Shown: positions 16,640 to 26,080 of the stretch, in pieces | Layout: every line of letters begins with the position of its first letter | Position numbering within the stretch: the first letter of the stretch is position 1 | NCBI RefSeq assembly: GCF_006124995.1 | Contig: NZ_QEWN01000017.1 | Span: 1-41,987 of the forward strand | Direction of reading: 5' to 3' | Length of the DNA: 41,987 nt | Origin: Vibrio sp. Hep-1b-8 | GTDB taxonomy: Bacteria > Pseudomonadota > Gammaproteobacteria > Enterobacterales > Vibrionaceae | Translations under genes and position numbers: made by a program | Notes under the pieces: generated by a model | What the model saw: the letters and a program-made list of their open reading frames with translations, nothing else | What the model was told of the DNA's origin: nothing | Databases searched by the model: none

Positions 16640-18673
16640 ATGTATAAAAGATCACTATTCTCCATGGTTCTCCTCACAGCTTCGACGGTTGCTCATAGCG
16701 AGAGCGATCTCGATGAATTGGTATCAATGAGTTTAGAAGAGCTTTCCCTACTGCATGTAACTGTCGATTCTGCTTCGAAGTTTTCTCAAGATCTCGCTGA
16801 TATTCCTGCTGCGGTTTATGTACTGAATGGAGAGCGGATTAAGCGAAGTGGCGCAAGATCGTTGGCTGACGCTCTTAATCTAGTGCCGGGGCTTAGAGTG
16901 AGTCACTATTCCGCGGCGGAGCCGATCGTATCTTCACGTGGCTTTCACAGTGGCCTATTTAATAAAATGTTGGTTCTTCAAGACGGACGTAGCCTTTATA
17001 GTCCGATATATGGTGGCGTCTATTGGGCGGATGTAGATTATCCGATGGATGACATTGACCGCATTGAAGTGCTTCGTGGGCCTGCTGGGAGTATTTGGGG
17101 TGGGAATGCGGAAAACGGTGTGATCAACATTGTGACGAAGTCAGCGACGGAAACGTTAGGCGGGCAAGTCTCCTTAAGTTATCAAAAGTATGGCAGTTAT
17201 GATCTCTCGGTACGCCAGGGTTTATTGCTATCACCAGACATATATGCTCGTGCCTACTATAAGCATAAGTCTGAAGTCTACCTGCCCATCACACCAGATA
17301 CGCGCTGGAACATGCACAGTGCAGGCATTGTTGTCGAGCGGCCTCATCAGTGGATATTACGCCTAGGAGGAGAGAAAAGTAGCGTCATTCAAGATATGTT
17401 CACGGTTGACTACGCTAATGGCTTTGCCACTGGGACAAGTTATTCCAATGAAACCATCACTAGCCATTCCTATTACGCACAACTCGATACTCGCCAAACT
17501 CTCTCAGACAATACAGAAAGTAATTATCGCTTCTGGCTTCAACAAAACTACGACTCTGCTTATGATGCCCCCGGAAAATATTCAACTTTTGACGCCGAGT
17601 TCAACTTCGCGACGCAACTGACTCCGCGGCAGCAGGTTATTTATGGCGGTGGTTACCGCTATATCGCTCTCGATCTAATGCATCAGTTCTCGGGCTATGA
17701 TCTCAACTCAGTGGATTATTATGTACGCTTGTACAATATCGACTCTGCTGCCGACAGTATTGTAAATAGTTATATCCAGCATGAAGGACAATGGACTAAC
17801 AAGCTAAAAACGGTTGTGGGTGTTAAAGCTGAATATTTTGAACAGGGAGATAGCTTAGAACTTTCTCCGCAACTAAGAGCCATTTACGATATTGATTTCA
17901 TTAGCAGCGTATGGGCTGGAGTAGGCAGGGGTATCGTTGCTCCTTCTTATATGGATACCAACTCCATTTTCATTGCCAACCAATTGTATTGTCCAGCAGG
18001 AAGAGATTGTTCAAGTGATTTCCGTCATCTTGAATACTTCTATCAACTGACCCTGCCTTCGGCAGAGCGAGATCTAGAAACTGTCATTACCTACGATATA
18101 GGCTATCGCTTAATCACGGAGAATGTCGAGCTTGATGCGTCTGTGTTTTACAGCCATTACGACAATATCGATGGCGTCGAATATCAAGGGCGTTATCCCG
18201 GTTATGATCAAATTGACATCTACCAGTTAACTTACAGCTATGTTGTCGACTCTTATGGGGTAGAAATTGCCACTCGTTGGATGCTCAACGACTCTTTGTC
18301 CTTGTATGGTAGTTATAGTTATCTCACCCTAGATCATGATTGGCAGCCTTCGTCTACGAGTAACGGAAGTGCAGAAGGAAGCATATCTATAGATTCTCAA
18401 CATTTGGCGTCTTTGCAAATGTTATGGCAGGTCACTCAACAAATTCAATTTGACCTCATGCTCAAAGGGCAAGAGGTGAATTACGAGAGTAATGCCCATT
18501 TGGACAATTACCTCACGCTCGATGTGAGGTTGGCGTGGCAAGCTAACCCTAGTGCGCCGTTAGTTGAATTATTGGTACAAAACCTTGCTGAGAATCAGGG
18601 ATTCTATGAAGACATAAACAGTTTCTATTTGCGTGAGGAACTCGTCGCATTGAGGCTGAGTTATGAATACTAG
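16640..18673 (+). CDS. TonB-dependent outer-membrane receptor, signalling-operon type
   Basis: A 677-residue outer-membrane protein. The signal peptide MYKRSLFSMVLLTASTVAHS is followed by MSLEELSLLHVTVDSASKFS, a pattern familiar from receptor-like proteins encoded with signalling genes. The plug domain (~50-165) has IPAAVYVLNGERIKRSGARS, VLQDGRSLYSPIYGGVYW, the strong IDRIEVLRGPAGSIWG, and NGVINIVTKSA. The rest is beta-barrel rich in aromatic residues and ends LRLSYEY, with a C-terminal aromatic as in barrel proteins. The ligand is not evident: siderophore, cobalamin and sugar receptors are all possible, and 677 residues is on the short side. It overlaps the yfiR-like gene by 11 bases, tying it to c-di-GMP control. 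Confidence 0.9.
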   Translation: MYKRSLFSMVLLTASTVAHSESDLDELVSMSLEELSLLHVTVDSASKFSQDLADIPAAVYVLNGERIKRSGARSLADALNLVPGLRVSHYSAAEPIVSSRGFHSGLFNKMLVLQDGRSLYSPIYGGVYWADVDYPMDDIDRIEVLRGPAGSIWGGNAENGVINIVTKSATETLGGQVSLSYQKYGSYDLSVRQGLLLSPDIYARAYYKHKSEVYLPITPDTRWNMHSAGIVVERPHQWILRLGGEKSSVIQDMFTVDYANGFATGTSYSNETITSHSYYAQLDTRQTLSDNTESNYRFWLQQNYDSAYDAPGKYSTFDAEFNFATQLTPRQQVIYGGGYRYIALDLMHQFSGYDLNSVDYYVRLYNIDSAADSIVNSYIQHEGQWTNKLKTVVGVKAEYFEQGDSLELSPQLRAIYDIDFISSVWAGVGRGIVAPSYMDTNSIFIANQLYCPAGRDCSSDFRHLEYFYQLTLPSAERDLETVITYDIGYRLITENVELDASVFYSHYDNIDGVEYQGRYPGYDQIDIYQLTYSYVVDSYGVEIATRWMLNDSLSLYGSYSYLTLDHDWQPSSTSNGSAEGSISIDSQHLASLQMLWQVTQQIQFDLMLKGQEVNYESNAHLDNYLTLDVRLAWQANPSAPLVELLVQNLAENQGFYEDINSFYLREELVALRLSYEY

Positions 18674-19160
18674 GCATTTTCGCTCGTTGTGGCTTATTGT
18701 TATTGGATTACTGCTGGGTAGTAAGCAAGCCTGTGCAGCGACATATAGTGAAGATCAAATTAAGGCCGTCTACCTCTATCGCATCGTGAGCTTTATTTAT
18801 TGGCAAGCGGAGGAACAGATGGATAGCATCAATATTTGTCTTCCCGACAGTGAAAAAATCCGAAGTTTACTCTCCGAGATTACCCAAGGAAAAATGGTAC
18901 GAGATAAGCCTATTCGAATCACTAGCGATAATTGCAATCTTGTTTATTTAACGCAAAGAAGCAGTTTGTCGCTGCTCAACTCTTATCCCAAAAGCACGGT
19001 TACTGTCAGTGACGTTACGCGTTTTACTGACTACGGCGGCGCCGTGGAATTGGCGACCAAAGCCGGACGAATAAAACCTAAAGTTAACCTCGGCAACCTT
19101 GGCAGCTATCGAATATCTTCAAATTTATTGCGTGTTTCAGACGTTGAGGGGAAGCTATGA
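18663..19160 (+). CDS. YfiR-family periplasmic regulator (DUF4154)
   Basis: A 165-residue exported protein. The signal peptide (~1-25, LWLIVIGLLLGSKQACAA) precedes the YfiR core: YSEDQIKAVYLYRIVSFIYW, NICLPDSEKIRSLL, then VTVSDVTRFTDYGGAVELATKAGRIKPKVNL and the typical end NLGSYRISSNLLRVSDVEGKL. In Pseudomonas, YfiR binds the periplasmic part of the diguanylate cyclase YfiN and holds it inactive. Two cysteines remain in the mature protein (Cys59, Cys91) and could form a disulfide. The gene overlaps the receptor by 11 bases and the cyclase by four (ATGA), so the three products should be made together. Confidence 0.9.
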   Translation: MNTRHFRSLWLIVIGLLLGSKQACAATYSEDQIKAVYLYRIVSFIYWQAEEQMDSINICLPDSEKIRSLLSEITQGKMVRDKPIRITSDNCNLVYLTQRSSLSLLNSYPKSTVTVSDVTRFTDYGGAVELATKAGRIKPKVNLGNLGSYRISSNLLRVSDVEGKL

Positions 19161-21127
19161 TGAAATCACTCACCGATCTGTCACTCAAAAGTAAATTGAT
19201 CATACCGCTCATCGTGTTTACTGGACTTGTTTTCCTATTGTCTCAGGGGTACGCGTTTTACCATGCTGTGGATACACAGAGAGATAATCTAATCAACCGA
19301 GTCAGTGTGCTGGCCAAAGGTGTGGCGTATAACTTACAAGCGGCTATTTTATTTGATGACAGTTTAGCCGCGAAGGAAGTGTTGGATGCTTTCTCTGCGG
19401 ATAAAGAAGTGGCTAGGGTTAAACTCTACACTTCTGACGGTCAATTGTTCGCTATGTATGAGAGAGAAGGTCTTGCAGCACCAGTTCCGACAGAAGGACA
19501 ACGGAATGAGATCAACCGACAAGGGTATTCGATCGGTAAGGATCATATTTTCTTGCTGGTTCCTGTCGAGCTAGAACAAGAAGTGATTGCCAAACTGAGG
19601 GTGATTATATCGAAATCCTCCTTCCAAGAACTCTATGATCGCGCCTTGTTCGATAGTCTGATGTTCTTGCTCTTGATGGTGTTAGCTGGCGTTGTATTGT
19701 ACATGACCGTGCAGAAATACATTGTCGAACCAGTCTACCACTTAAATATCGGTATGCGTTCGTTTATCGACAGAAAGCAAAATACTCTAAATGTACGCCC
19801 GACGGCTAATGACGAAATTGGCGCGCTGGTTCGTGCCTTTAACACCATGCTGGATAGATTGAAGCAAAGAGACCAACAAGTTGAATACACATTAGATAGG
19901 TTGGAAGAAGAGAAATCGTTCGCCAATGAAGTGGTCGAGGCGGTAAAACATGCGCTCATGGTGGTCAATTCAACCGGTGAAATTATTCATTTTAATGCTT
20001 CCGCTTGCCAAGTGTTCCGTTGTACAAGTGCGTTTCTTAAAGGTGCGAATATTCTCGACTTTATTGGTGGGCGAAACTCGGAGAGCATTAAGCAGGCACT
20101 CAAACAGCAGCAGGAATTTATCGACCAACAGTTTTGGGTTACGGATGTGTTTGAACAGCGCCAGTTACTTCAAGTCAGTTGCGCCAAACTGACCAAGTTA
20201 GGTCAGCTTCTGTTCGCGATTCAGGACGTTACGGAAGTTGAACTAGCGCTACAGAGGCAGCGACTAGCTGCCGGCGTGTTTGAACACAGTCAGGACGCGT
20301 TGATAGTCACTGATGAAAATGACGTTATTACTATGGTCAACCCTGCATTGACATCGTTGCTTGGCTACCCTCAAGAGTCATTATTGGGAAAAAACACCGA
20401 CGATATCTTCGAATGGCAGCAATTCCGCTCTCTTATGCCAACAATTAAAGAGGCGGTGATAAATTATGGGCAATGGCAAGGTGAGGTATGGGAAAAACAC
20501 ATCTACGGACATCAAGTTCCTATGTTCGTAAAGGTTTCACGTATCGTAAACAATGACGATGAGAATGCATTTGACTATGTCTACATTTTAACCGATTTGT
20601 CGAACCTTAAAGAGATGGAAAGGCTAGAACATCTGGCGCACCATGATTCCCTTACCGGTCTAGCGAATCGAGCCAAGCTATATCGGGTACTGACGGAAGT
20701 ACTCAAAAGTGAACAAGAAAGCAGAACTGGTTTCGCGTTACTCTATCTCGATTTGGACGGGTTTAAAGGTGTGAATGACACCTATGGCCACGACGCGGGG
20801 GACGAGGTGCTTAAACAGGTATCAGAACGCCTTTTGTCACAGGTGAGAACCAATGATTTAGTCGCAAGGCTCTCTGGTGATGAATTTGTGGTGTTAATCA
20901 ACAATACGACCAAGCAATCAATTTCTATGTTGGCCGAGCGTCTAATCGCTTTGATCCATAAAGACATTGTCTATAAAGGCCGTGTTTTGAACGTAGGTGC
21001 TAGTATTGGCGTACACTTTGTAGAGGACTACGACGAGAGTATGGACGAATTGCTTAAAGCAGCGGACACGGCAATGTACCAAGCCAAGGCGAGTGGAAAA
21101 GGTCGATTTGTCATCAATCAGGATTGA
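19157..21127 (+). CDS. Membrane diguanylate cyclase: CHASE8-like sensor, HAMP, two PAS, GGDEF (YfiN-like)
   Basis: A 656-residue inner-membrane enzyme. TM1 is at ~13-34, and a periplasmic CHASE8/YfiN-like domain spans ~35-164 (NLQAAILFDDSLAAKEVLDAF). TM2 is at ~166-186 and HAMP at ~188-242 (ANDEIGALVRAFNTMLDRL). Two PAS domains follow (~255-365 and ~368-485), and the GGDEF domain covers ~495-655. The signature is RLSGDEFVVL (SGDEF, 573-577), an accepted active form. The inhibitory-site RxxD is RTND at 564-567, five residues before it. HHDSLTGLANR and DLDGFKGVNDTYGHDAGDEVL are intact. It should make c-di-GMP from two GTP. By analogy with YfiBNR the adjacent YfiR represses it. YfiN itself lacks the two PAS domains. 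Confidence 0.93.
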   Translation: MMKSLTDLSLKSKLIIPLIVFTGLVFLLSQGYAFYHAVDTQRDNLINRVSVLAKGVAYNLQAAILFDDSLAAKEVLDAFSADKEVARVKLYTSDGQLFAMYEREGLAAPVPTEGQRNEINRQGYSIGKDHIFLLVPVELEQEVIAKLRVIISKSSFQELYDRALFDSLMFLLLMVLAGVVLYMTVQKYIVEPVYHLNIGMRSFIDRKQNTLNVRPTANDEIGALVRAFNTMLDRLKQRDQQVEYTLDRLEEEKSFANEVVEAVKHALMVVNSTGEIIHFNASACQVFRCTSAFLKGANILDFIGGRNSESIKQALKQQQEFIDQQFWVTDVFEQRQLLQVSCAKLTKLGQLLFAIQDVTEVELALQRQRLAAGVFEHSQDALIVTDENDVITMVNPALTSLLGYPQESLLGKNTDDIFEWQQFRSLMPTIKEAVINYGQWQGEVWEKHIYGHQVPMFVKVSRIVNNDDENAFDYVYILTDLSNLKEMERLEHLAHHDSLTGLANRAKLYRVLTEVLKSEQESRTGFALLYLDLDGFKGVNDTYGHDAGDEVLKQVSERLLSQVRTNDLVARLSGDEFVVLINNTTKQSISMLAERLIALIHKDIVYKGRVLNVGASIGVHFVEDYDESMDELLKAADTAMYQAKASGKGRFVINQD

Positions 21128-21211
21128 TTGTTCTGCTAAGTGTATCCCTATCCTGTATTTTACCCCGACTTTTGGTTAATATTTGCCTTAATAATTCAGA
21201 AGGTTAGTGAT

Positions 21212-22228
21212 ATGAATATTTTGGTTACCGGCGGCATGGGTTACATTGGCAGCCACACCTGTATACAGATGATTGAAGCTGGTATGACGCCAGTCATCTT
21301 TGACAATTTGTACAACAGCAAAGCATCCGTACTGGATCGTATCCAAGGTGTAACGGGCGTTCGACCGATGTTCATCGAGGGCGACATTCGCGATAAGGCG
21401 CTACTCGTTGATGTGCTAAAGAGTAATGACATTCAGGCGGTTATTCATTTTGCTGGGCTTAAAGCGGTCGGTGAGTCTGTCACCATGCCTCTGGAATACT
21501 ATGACAATAACGTCAATGGTAGCTTGGTCTTGGTTGCTGCAATGCGCGAGGCTAATGTGAAAACACTCGTTTTTTCGTCTTCTGCAACTGTATATGGTGA
21601 TCCAGCGAGTGTGCCAATTACTGAAGACTTCCCGACTAGTGCGACGAACCCTTATGGTCGCAGTAAATTGATGGTTGAAGAGTGTCTATCCGATTTTCAA
21701 AAAGCAAACCCTGGTTGGAGTATTACGCTTTTGCGCTACTTCAATCCTGTTGGCTCACATCCATCAGGTGAACTCGGTGAAGATCCGCAAGGCATTCCAA
21801 ACAACCTTATGCCTTTCGTCTCTCAAGTCGCTGTTGGTCGTCGAGAATTTTTGTCTGTATTTGGCAATGATTATCCAACCAAAGATGGTACGGGTGTTCG
21901 AGATTACATTCATGTGATGGATCTATCAGATGGTCACGTTGCTGCGTTAGAGAAAGTCGGTCAAAAATCGGGTCTACATATCTATAACTTGGGGACAGGC
22001 AGTGGCTACAGTGTGATTGAAATGGTAAAAGCTTTTGAACTTGCCTCGGGCAAAAATGTCCCTTACCAGATTGTCGCGCGTCGCCCCGGTGATATTGCAG
22101 AGTGTTGGGCCGATCCAAGTAAAGCCATCAAAGAGCTTGGTTGGCAGGCGAAGCGAACTCTTGAAGAAATGACGAGTGACACATGGCGATGGCAGTCGAA
22201 CAATCCACAGGGTTACCCAAATAAATAG
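21212..22228 (+). CDS. galE: UDP-glucose 4-epimerase
   Basis: A 338-residue short-chain dehydrogenase-type epimerase that interconverts UDP-glucose and UDP-galactose using bound NAD. The NAD-binding start is ILVTGGMGYIGSHTCIQMIEAG. The catalytic Ser/Thr-Tyr-Lys set is in LVFSSSATVYGDP and NPYGRSKLMVEE. Other GalE markers are HFAGLKAVGESV, LLRYFNPVGSHPSGELGEDP, and RDYIHVMDLSDGHVAAL. The length equals E. coli GalE. The frame extends to 21140, but ATG 21212 has AGAAGG at good spacing and puts the glycine motif at the N-terminus. It stands alone, without galT/galK neighbours, suggesting a role in surface polysaccharide precursors. Confidence 0.95.
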   Translation: MNILVTGGMGYIGSHTCIQMIEAGMTPVIFDNLYNSKASVLDRIQGVTGVRPMFIEGDIRDKALLVDVLKSNDIQAVIHFAGLKAVGESVTMPLEYYDNNVNGSLVLVAAMREANVKTLVFSSSATVYGDPASVPITEDFPTSATNPYGRSKLMVEECLSDFQKANPGWSITLLRYFNPVGSHPSGELGEDPQGIPNNLMPFVSQVAVGRREFLSVFGNDYPTKDGTGVRDYIHVMDLSDGHVAALEKVGQKSGLHIYNLGTGSGYSVIEMVKAFELASGKNVPYQIVARRPGDIAECWADPSKAIKELGWQAKRTLEEMTSDTWRWQSNNPQGYPNK

Positions 22229-22230
22229 CA

Positions 22231-22262
22231 AAAAAAACCACCGCAAATGCGGTGGTTTTTTT
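22231..22262. terminator. Bidirectional terminator between galE and the nap operon
   Basis: CCACCGC (22238-22244) and GCGGTGG (22249-22255) with an AAAT loop are flanked by seven A residues on one side and seven T residues on the other. It can end galE transcripts and also those of the convergent nap operon. Confidence 0.95.
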
Positions 22263-22310
22263 ACGCTTGATACAAAATAGGCAAAATTGTGTCAGCGCGG
22301 AGGGGAAACG

Positions 22311-22448
22311 TTATTCCACCTCTTTATCTTTACCTAGCGATAGTATCCATAGAGAGATTGCAGCGACTACCGCAAAGCCAGATAAAATGATAAAAGGCAT
22401 GGCACCATAGCCGAGGATATGCCAGATAACGGATTCTAAAGTACTCAT
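22311..22448 (-). CDS. Small single-helix membrane protein of the nap operon (TIGR02808-type)
   Basis: A 45-residue protein beginning MSTLESVIWHILGYGAMPFI. A single hydrophobic helix runs from about residue 14 to 38, and the tail GKDKEVE is charged. AAGGAGCACAGAAA before the ATG is a strong ribosome-binding site. It starts 12 bases after the napC stop, so it is the last gene of the nap operon. It matches what I recall of TIGR02808, very short proteins found beside nap genes in Vibrio and Photobacterium. The function is unknown; association with NapC in the membrane is a guess. Confidence 0.88.
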   Translation of the reverse strand: MSTLESVIWHILGYGAMPFIILSGFAVVAAISLWILSLGKDKEVE

Positions 22449-22460
22449 TTTCTGTGCTCC

Positions 22461-23039
22461 TTATTGCCAGCCTTCAACACCGTGCATGTCAGGCAGTTTG
22501 TGTGCAATACCTTTGTGACAGTCTACACACGTTTTCTCACCAGAGGCTAGGGCAGTAGAGTGCTGTTTTGCACTACGCTGACCTTGCTCAGAGAAATCCA
22601 TATACTCAAATTCGTGACAGTTACGACATTCAAGTGAGTCATTCTTCTTCAAGCGAGACCATTCTCGTTCAGCTAAGTACGCTCGACGCTCCTCGAATTT
22701 CTCAGGTGTGTCGATGGTATTTGTTACAAAATGCGCAAACAACTCTTTCGATGCTTGAACCTTACGAACAATCTTATCTGTCCACTCGTGTGGTACGTGA
22801 CAGTCTGAACAGACTGCACGTACACCAGAGCGGTTAGAGTAGTGGATTGTTTCTTGAATTTCCTCGACGATAGGTGCGTGACAGCCAGAACAGAATTCCT
22901 CTGTATTGGTTGCCTCCATCCCCGTGTTAAACGCGCCCCAGAATAGAAGACCACCAGCGAAACCCATAAATAGAACTACACCGACCGCAGCTTTACTTGG
23001 GGTTGCCAATCGTTTCCAAAACGCTTTCAATAATTTCAT
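22461..23039 (-). CDS. napC: NapC tetrahaem quinol dehydrogenase
   Basis: A 192-residue NapC/NirT-family cytochrome c. One N-terminal anchor helix (~20-38, AAVGVVLFMGFAGGLLFWGA) is followed by a periplasmic domain with four CxxCH haem sites: CSGCH, CSDCH, CRNCH and CVDCH. It oxidises menaquinol or ubiquinol in the inner membrane and passes electrons to NapB and NapA. NapG and NapH are absent from this operon, so NapC is the expected sole quinol link. AAGAGG lies at good spacing before the ATG. It follows napB in the operon. Confidence 0.96.
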   Translation of the reverse strand: MKLLKAFWKRLATPSKAAVGVVLFMGFAGGLLFWGAFNTGMEATNTEEFCSGCHAPIVEEIQETIHYSNRSGVRAVCSDCHVPHEWTDKIVRKVQASKELFAHFVTNTIDTPEKFEERRAYLAEREWSRLKKNDSLECRNCHEFEYMDFSEQGQRSAKQHSTALASGEKTCVDCHKGIAHKLPDMHGVEGWQ

Positions 23040-23068
23040 AGATAACCTCTTATTTACTCACGTGCTGC

Positions 23069-23524
23069 TTATTTAAGCGCATCGACACTCTTGAACTCAT
23101 TTTCAACAAGCGGTTTTGCGTTGGCTTGAGGAACGTGACATTGAAGACAGAAGTAACGGCGAGGTGATACGTCAGCCAGTACTGCGTCTTCGCGGTTAAC
23201 GTAGTGCGTTACACTGATCTTGGTTGCGCCCATCTCTTTTGCATTCTTCCAACTGTGACATGCGAGACATTTGTTCGCATTCAGAGATACCTCATAGTTG
23301 CGAATGTTGTGAGGGATCAACGGTGGCTGGTAAACAAAGCTACTGTCGAGTATTTGTTCGCGTGGGTATTTTTTAAACTCATCAGCAGGGCGAGTTGCTT
23401 CTAATTCACTCACGCCACGTAATGATTCTAAGCCACCAATACCACCAGGATTATCAAGCTCAGCTACAGCCGCACCACTCATTAAAGCACCAACAGATAA
23501 CAGTGCAATTAGGAATTTTTTCAT
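23069..23524 (-). CDS. napB: NapB dihaem cytochrome c, electron-transfer subunit
   Basis: A 151-residue periplasmic cytochrome. The signal peptide MKKFLIALLSVGALMSGAAVA is followed by the conserved ATRPADEFKKYPREQILDSSFVYQPPLIPHNI. Two haem sites, CLACH and CLQCH, and the ending YFCLQCHVPQANAKPLVENEF identify NapB. It takes electrons from NapC and gives them to NapA. The ATG is preceded by GGAG at eight bases. A strong hairpin lies in the gap between napA and napB. Confidence 0.96.
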   Translation of the reverse strand: MKKFLIALLSVGALMSGAAVAELDNPGGIGGLESLRGVSELEATRPADEFKKYPREQILDSSFVYQPPLIPHNIRNYEVSLNANKCLACHSWKNAKEMGATKISVTHYVNREDAVLADVSPRRYFCLQCHVPQANAKPLVENEFKSVDALK

Positions 23525-23557
23525 TATTCATTCTCCGCCTATCGGCTAAATTCTTAT

Positions 23558-23581
23558 CCCTGACTGACGAATCAGTCAGGG
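23558..23581 (-). other. 10-bp perfect hairpin between napA and napB
   Basis: CCCTGACTGA (23558-23567) and TCAGTCAGGG (23572-23581) are perfectly complementary with four loop bases. In the nap mRNA (minus strand) the loop reads UUCG. No T tract follows, so it is more likely an mRNA-stability or processing element than a terminator. It lies in the 66-base gap after napA. Confidence 0.7.
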
Positions 23582-23590
23582 CATGCAAAC

Positions 23591-26080
23591 TTACGCAATC
23601 TTAGTGATCTTGACTGGACACTTCTTGAAGTCAGTCTGTTTAGACAGAGGATCAGTCGCGTCTAGGATCAGTTTGTTAATCAGAATGCGTGCATCAAAGA
23701 ACGGTACAAAGACCAAGCCTTCTGGTGGACGGTTACGGCCGCGAGTTTCAACACGTACACGTACTTCACCACGTTTGTTCGCAATCAGAACTTCATCGCC
23801 ACGACGGATACCACGCGCCTTCGCATCAGCAGGATGCATGTAACAGACTGCATCTGGAACGGCTTTATAAAGTTCTGGTACACGACGTGTCATAGTACCT
23901 GTGTGCCAGTGTTCTAGAACACGGCCAGTACATAGCCACATGTCGTATTCAGCATCAGGCGACTCTGGTGGCGCTTCGTAAGGCGCTGAAATAATCAGTG
24001 CTTTACCATCTGGCTTACCGTAGAAGTCCCATCCTGAACCTGCCTTCGCATATGGATCTGAGCCTTCTTTGTAACGCCATAGTGTTTCTTTGCCATCGAC
24101 AACAGGCCAGCGTAGACCGCGAGTTTGTTGGTATACATCGTATGGGGCTAAGTCGTGTGCTTTACCACGGCCAAAGATCGCATATTCTTCGAACAGACCT
24201 TTTTGAACGTAGTAACCGAAGTGGTGAGCATCGTCATTTAGCTCACGTGCTTCTTCAATTGGGAACTTGTTGATAACGCCGTTGGCGAACAACATGTCAT
24301 ACATAGTCTTACCGCGGTATTGAGGTGCTTTCGCAAGTTGTTCTTCTGTCCAAACTTCTTCCATCTTGAAGCGTTTAGAGAACTCCATCACCTGCCATAA
24401 ATCAGATTTAGCTTCGCCAACCGTACCGACTTGTTGGTACCAAGCTTGTGTACGACGTTCTGCGTTACCATAAGCACCTTCTTTTTCGATCCACATTGCT
24501 GTAGGTAGAACAAGATCCGCTGCTTGTGCTGTTGCAGTAGGGTATGGATCAGAACATACGATAAAGTTTTCTGGATTGCGGTAACCTGGAAGACGTTCGC
24601 CGTTGATGTTTGGACCCGCTTGCATATTGTTGTTACACATAACCCAGTAAGCATTCAACTTACCATCTTTAAGCATACGGTCTTGCAATACAGCGTGGTA
24701 ACCCGGTTTAGGTGGGATAACGCCATCTGGAATGTTCCAAATACCTTCTGCGATCTTACGGTGTTTCGGATTTGCTACGACCATATCTGCTGGTAGACGG
24801 TGAGCAAACGTACCAACTTCACGCGCAGTACCACATGCTGATGGCTGACCCGTTAGTGAGAATGGGCTGTTACCCGGAGTCGCTATCTTACCTGTTAGTA
24901 GGTGGATGTTGTAGATTAGGCTGTTCATCCATACACCGCGAGTATGTTGGTTCATACCCATTGTCCATAAAGACATCACTTTAGTGTTTGGATCTGCGTA
25001 CTGTTTAGCCAGTTCAATCAGTTGTTGTTGAGACAAGCCAGACATTTCAGACGCTTTTTCAACGGTGTATGGCGCGACAGATTTCTTGTATTCTTCAAAC
25101 GAAATCGCAGACATCTTGCCTGAGTTAGGATTTGCCGCCGCTTTTTGCAGTGGGTCATCGTCACGTAGGCCGTAACCGATATCAGTATCTGCTTGCTTAA
25201 AGTTGGTGTGTTTGTTTACAAAGTCCCAGTTTACCGCGTTATTTTGGATGATGTAGTTAGCGATGAAGTTTGCAATTGCTAGGTCAGACTGAGGTTCAAA
25301 GATGTAACCTTGGTCAGCCAATTCGAATGAACGGTGGTAGTAAGTTGATAGCACGTTGACTTTAACGTGTGGGTGACTTAGACGACGGTCAGTGATGCGA
25401 GTCCAAAGAACTGGGTGCATCTCTGCCATGTTTGAACCCCAAAGAACGAAAGAGTCCGCGTTTTCAAAGTCATCGTAACATCCCATTGGTTCATCAATAC
25501 CGAAGGTACGCATGAATGCGACTACAGCGGAAGCCATACAGTGCCGAGCATTAGGGTCGATGTTGTTAGAGCGGAAGCCAGCTTTCATCATTTTAGCGGC
25601 TGCGTAACCTTCCATCACAGTCCATTGGCCTGAACCAAACATACCTACGCCAGAAGGACCTTGCTTTTTAAGTGCTTCTTTCCACTTTTCAGCCATGGTG
25701 TCAAATGCAACATCCCAAGAGACAGGAGTGAATTCACCCTCTTTGTCATATTGGCCATTTTTCATGCGTAGCAGAGGCTGTGTAAGACGGTCTTGACCAT
25801 ACATGATCTTTGAAAGGAAGTAGCCTTTGATACAGTTTAGCCCCTTGTTAACAGGTGCTTCTGGGTCACCTTGGGTAGCCACTACTTTGCCGTTTTGTGT
25901 CCCTACAAGAACAGAACAGCCAGTACCACAGAAACGACAAGGCGCTTTGTCCCAGGTAATTTTTGTTTGGTCTGAGCTAGCGATCAGGTTGGTTGCAGAC
26001 GCTGGTAGAGTGATACCTGCGACTGCCGCTGCTGATGCTGCTGCGTTTGCTTTCACAAACGCTCGTCTTGTCATCTTCAT
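23591..26080 (-). CDS. napA: NapA periplasmic nitrate reductase, catalytic subunit
   Basis: An 829-residue molybdopterin enzyme reducing nitrate to nitrite in the periplasm. The Tat signal [20 protein letters not shown] has the twin arginine. The [4Fe-4S] site is [13 protein letters not shown] followed by the fourth Cys in GLNCIKGYF. The molybdenum-ligand cysteine is in [20 protein letters not shown]. Later markers are [20 protein letters not shown] and [15 protein letters not shown], and the end [18 protein letters not shown]. The length is normal for NapA. It overlaps napD by four bases (ATGA), coupling it to its chaperone. Confidence 0.97.
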   Translation of the reverse strand: MKMTRRAFVKANAAASAAAVAGITLPASATNLIASSDQTKITWDKAPCRFCGTGCSVLVGTQNGKVVATQGDPEAPVNKGLNCIKGYFLSKIMYGQDRLTQPLLRMKNGQYDKEGEFTPVSWDVAFDTMAEKWKEALKKQGPSGVGMFGSGQWTVMEGYAAAKMMKAGFRSNNIDPNARHCMASAVVAFMRTFGIDEPMGCYDDFENADSFVLWGSNMAEMHPVLWTRITDRRLSHPHVKVNVLSTYYHRSFELADQGYIFEPQSDLAIANFIANYIIQNNAVNWDFVNKHTNFKQADTDIGYGLRDDDPLQKAAANPNSGKMSAISFEEYKKSVAPYTVEKASEMSGLSQQQLIELAKQYADPNTKVMSLWTMGMNQHTRGVWMNSLIYNIHLLTGKIATPGNSPFSLTGQPSACGTAREVGTFAHRLPADMVVANPKHRKIAEGIWNIPDGVIPPKPGYHAVLQDRMLKDGKLNAYWVMCNNNMQAGPNINGERLPGYRNPENFIVCSDPYPTATAQAADLVLPTAMWIEKEGAYGNAERRTQAWYQQVGTVGEAKSDLWQVMEFSKRFKMEEVWTEEQLAKAPQYRGKTMYDMLFANGVINKFPIEEARELNDDAHHFGYYVQKGLFEEYAIFGRGKAHDLAPYDVYQQTRGLRWPVVDGKETLWRYKEGSDPYAKAGSGWDFYGKPDGKALIISAPYEAPPESPDAEYDMWLCTGRVLEHWHTGTMTRRVPELYKAVPDAVCYMHPADAKARGIRRGDEVLIANKRGEVRVRVETRGRNRPPEGLVFVPFFDARILINKLILDATDPLSKQTDFKKCPVKITKIA

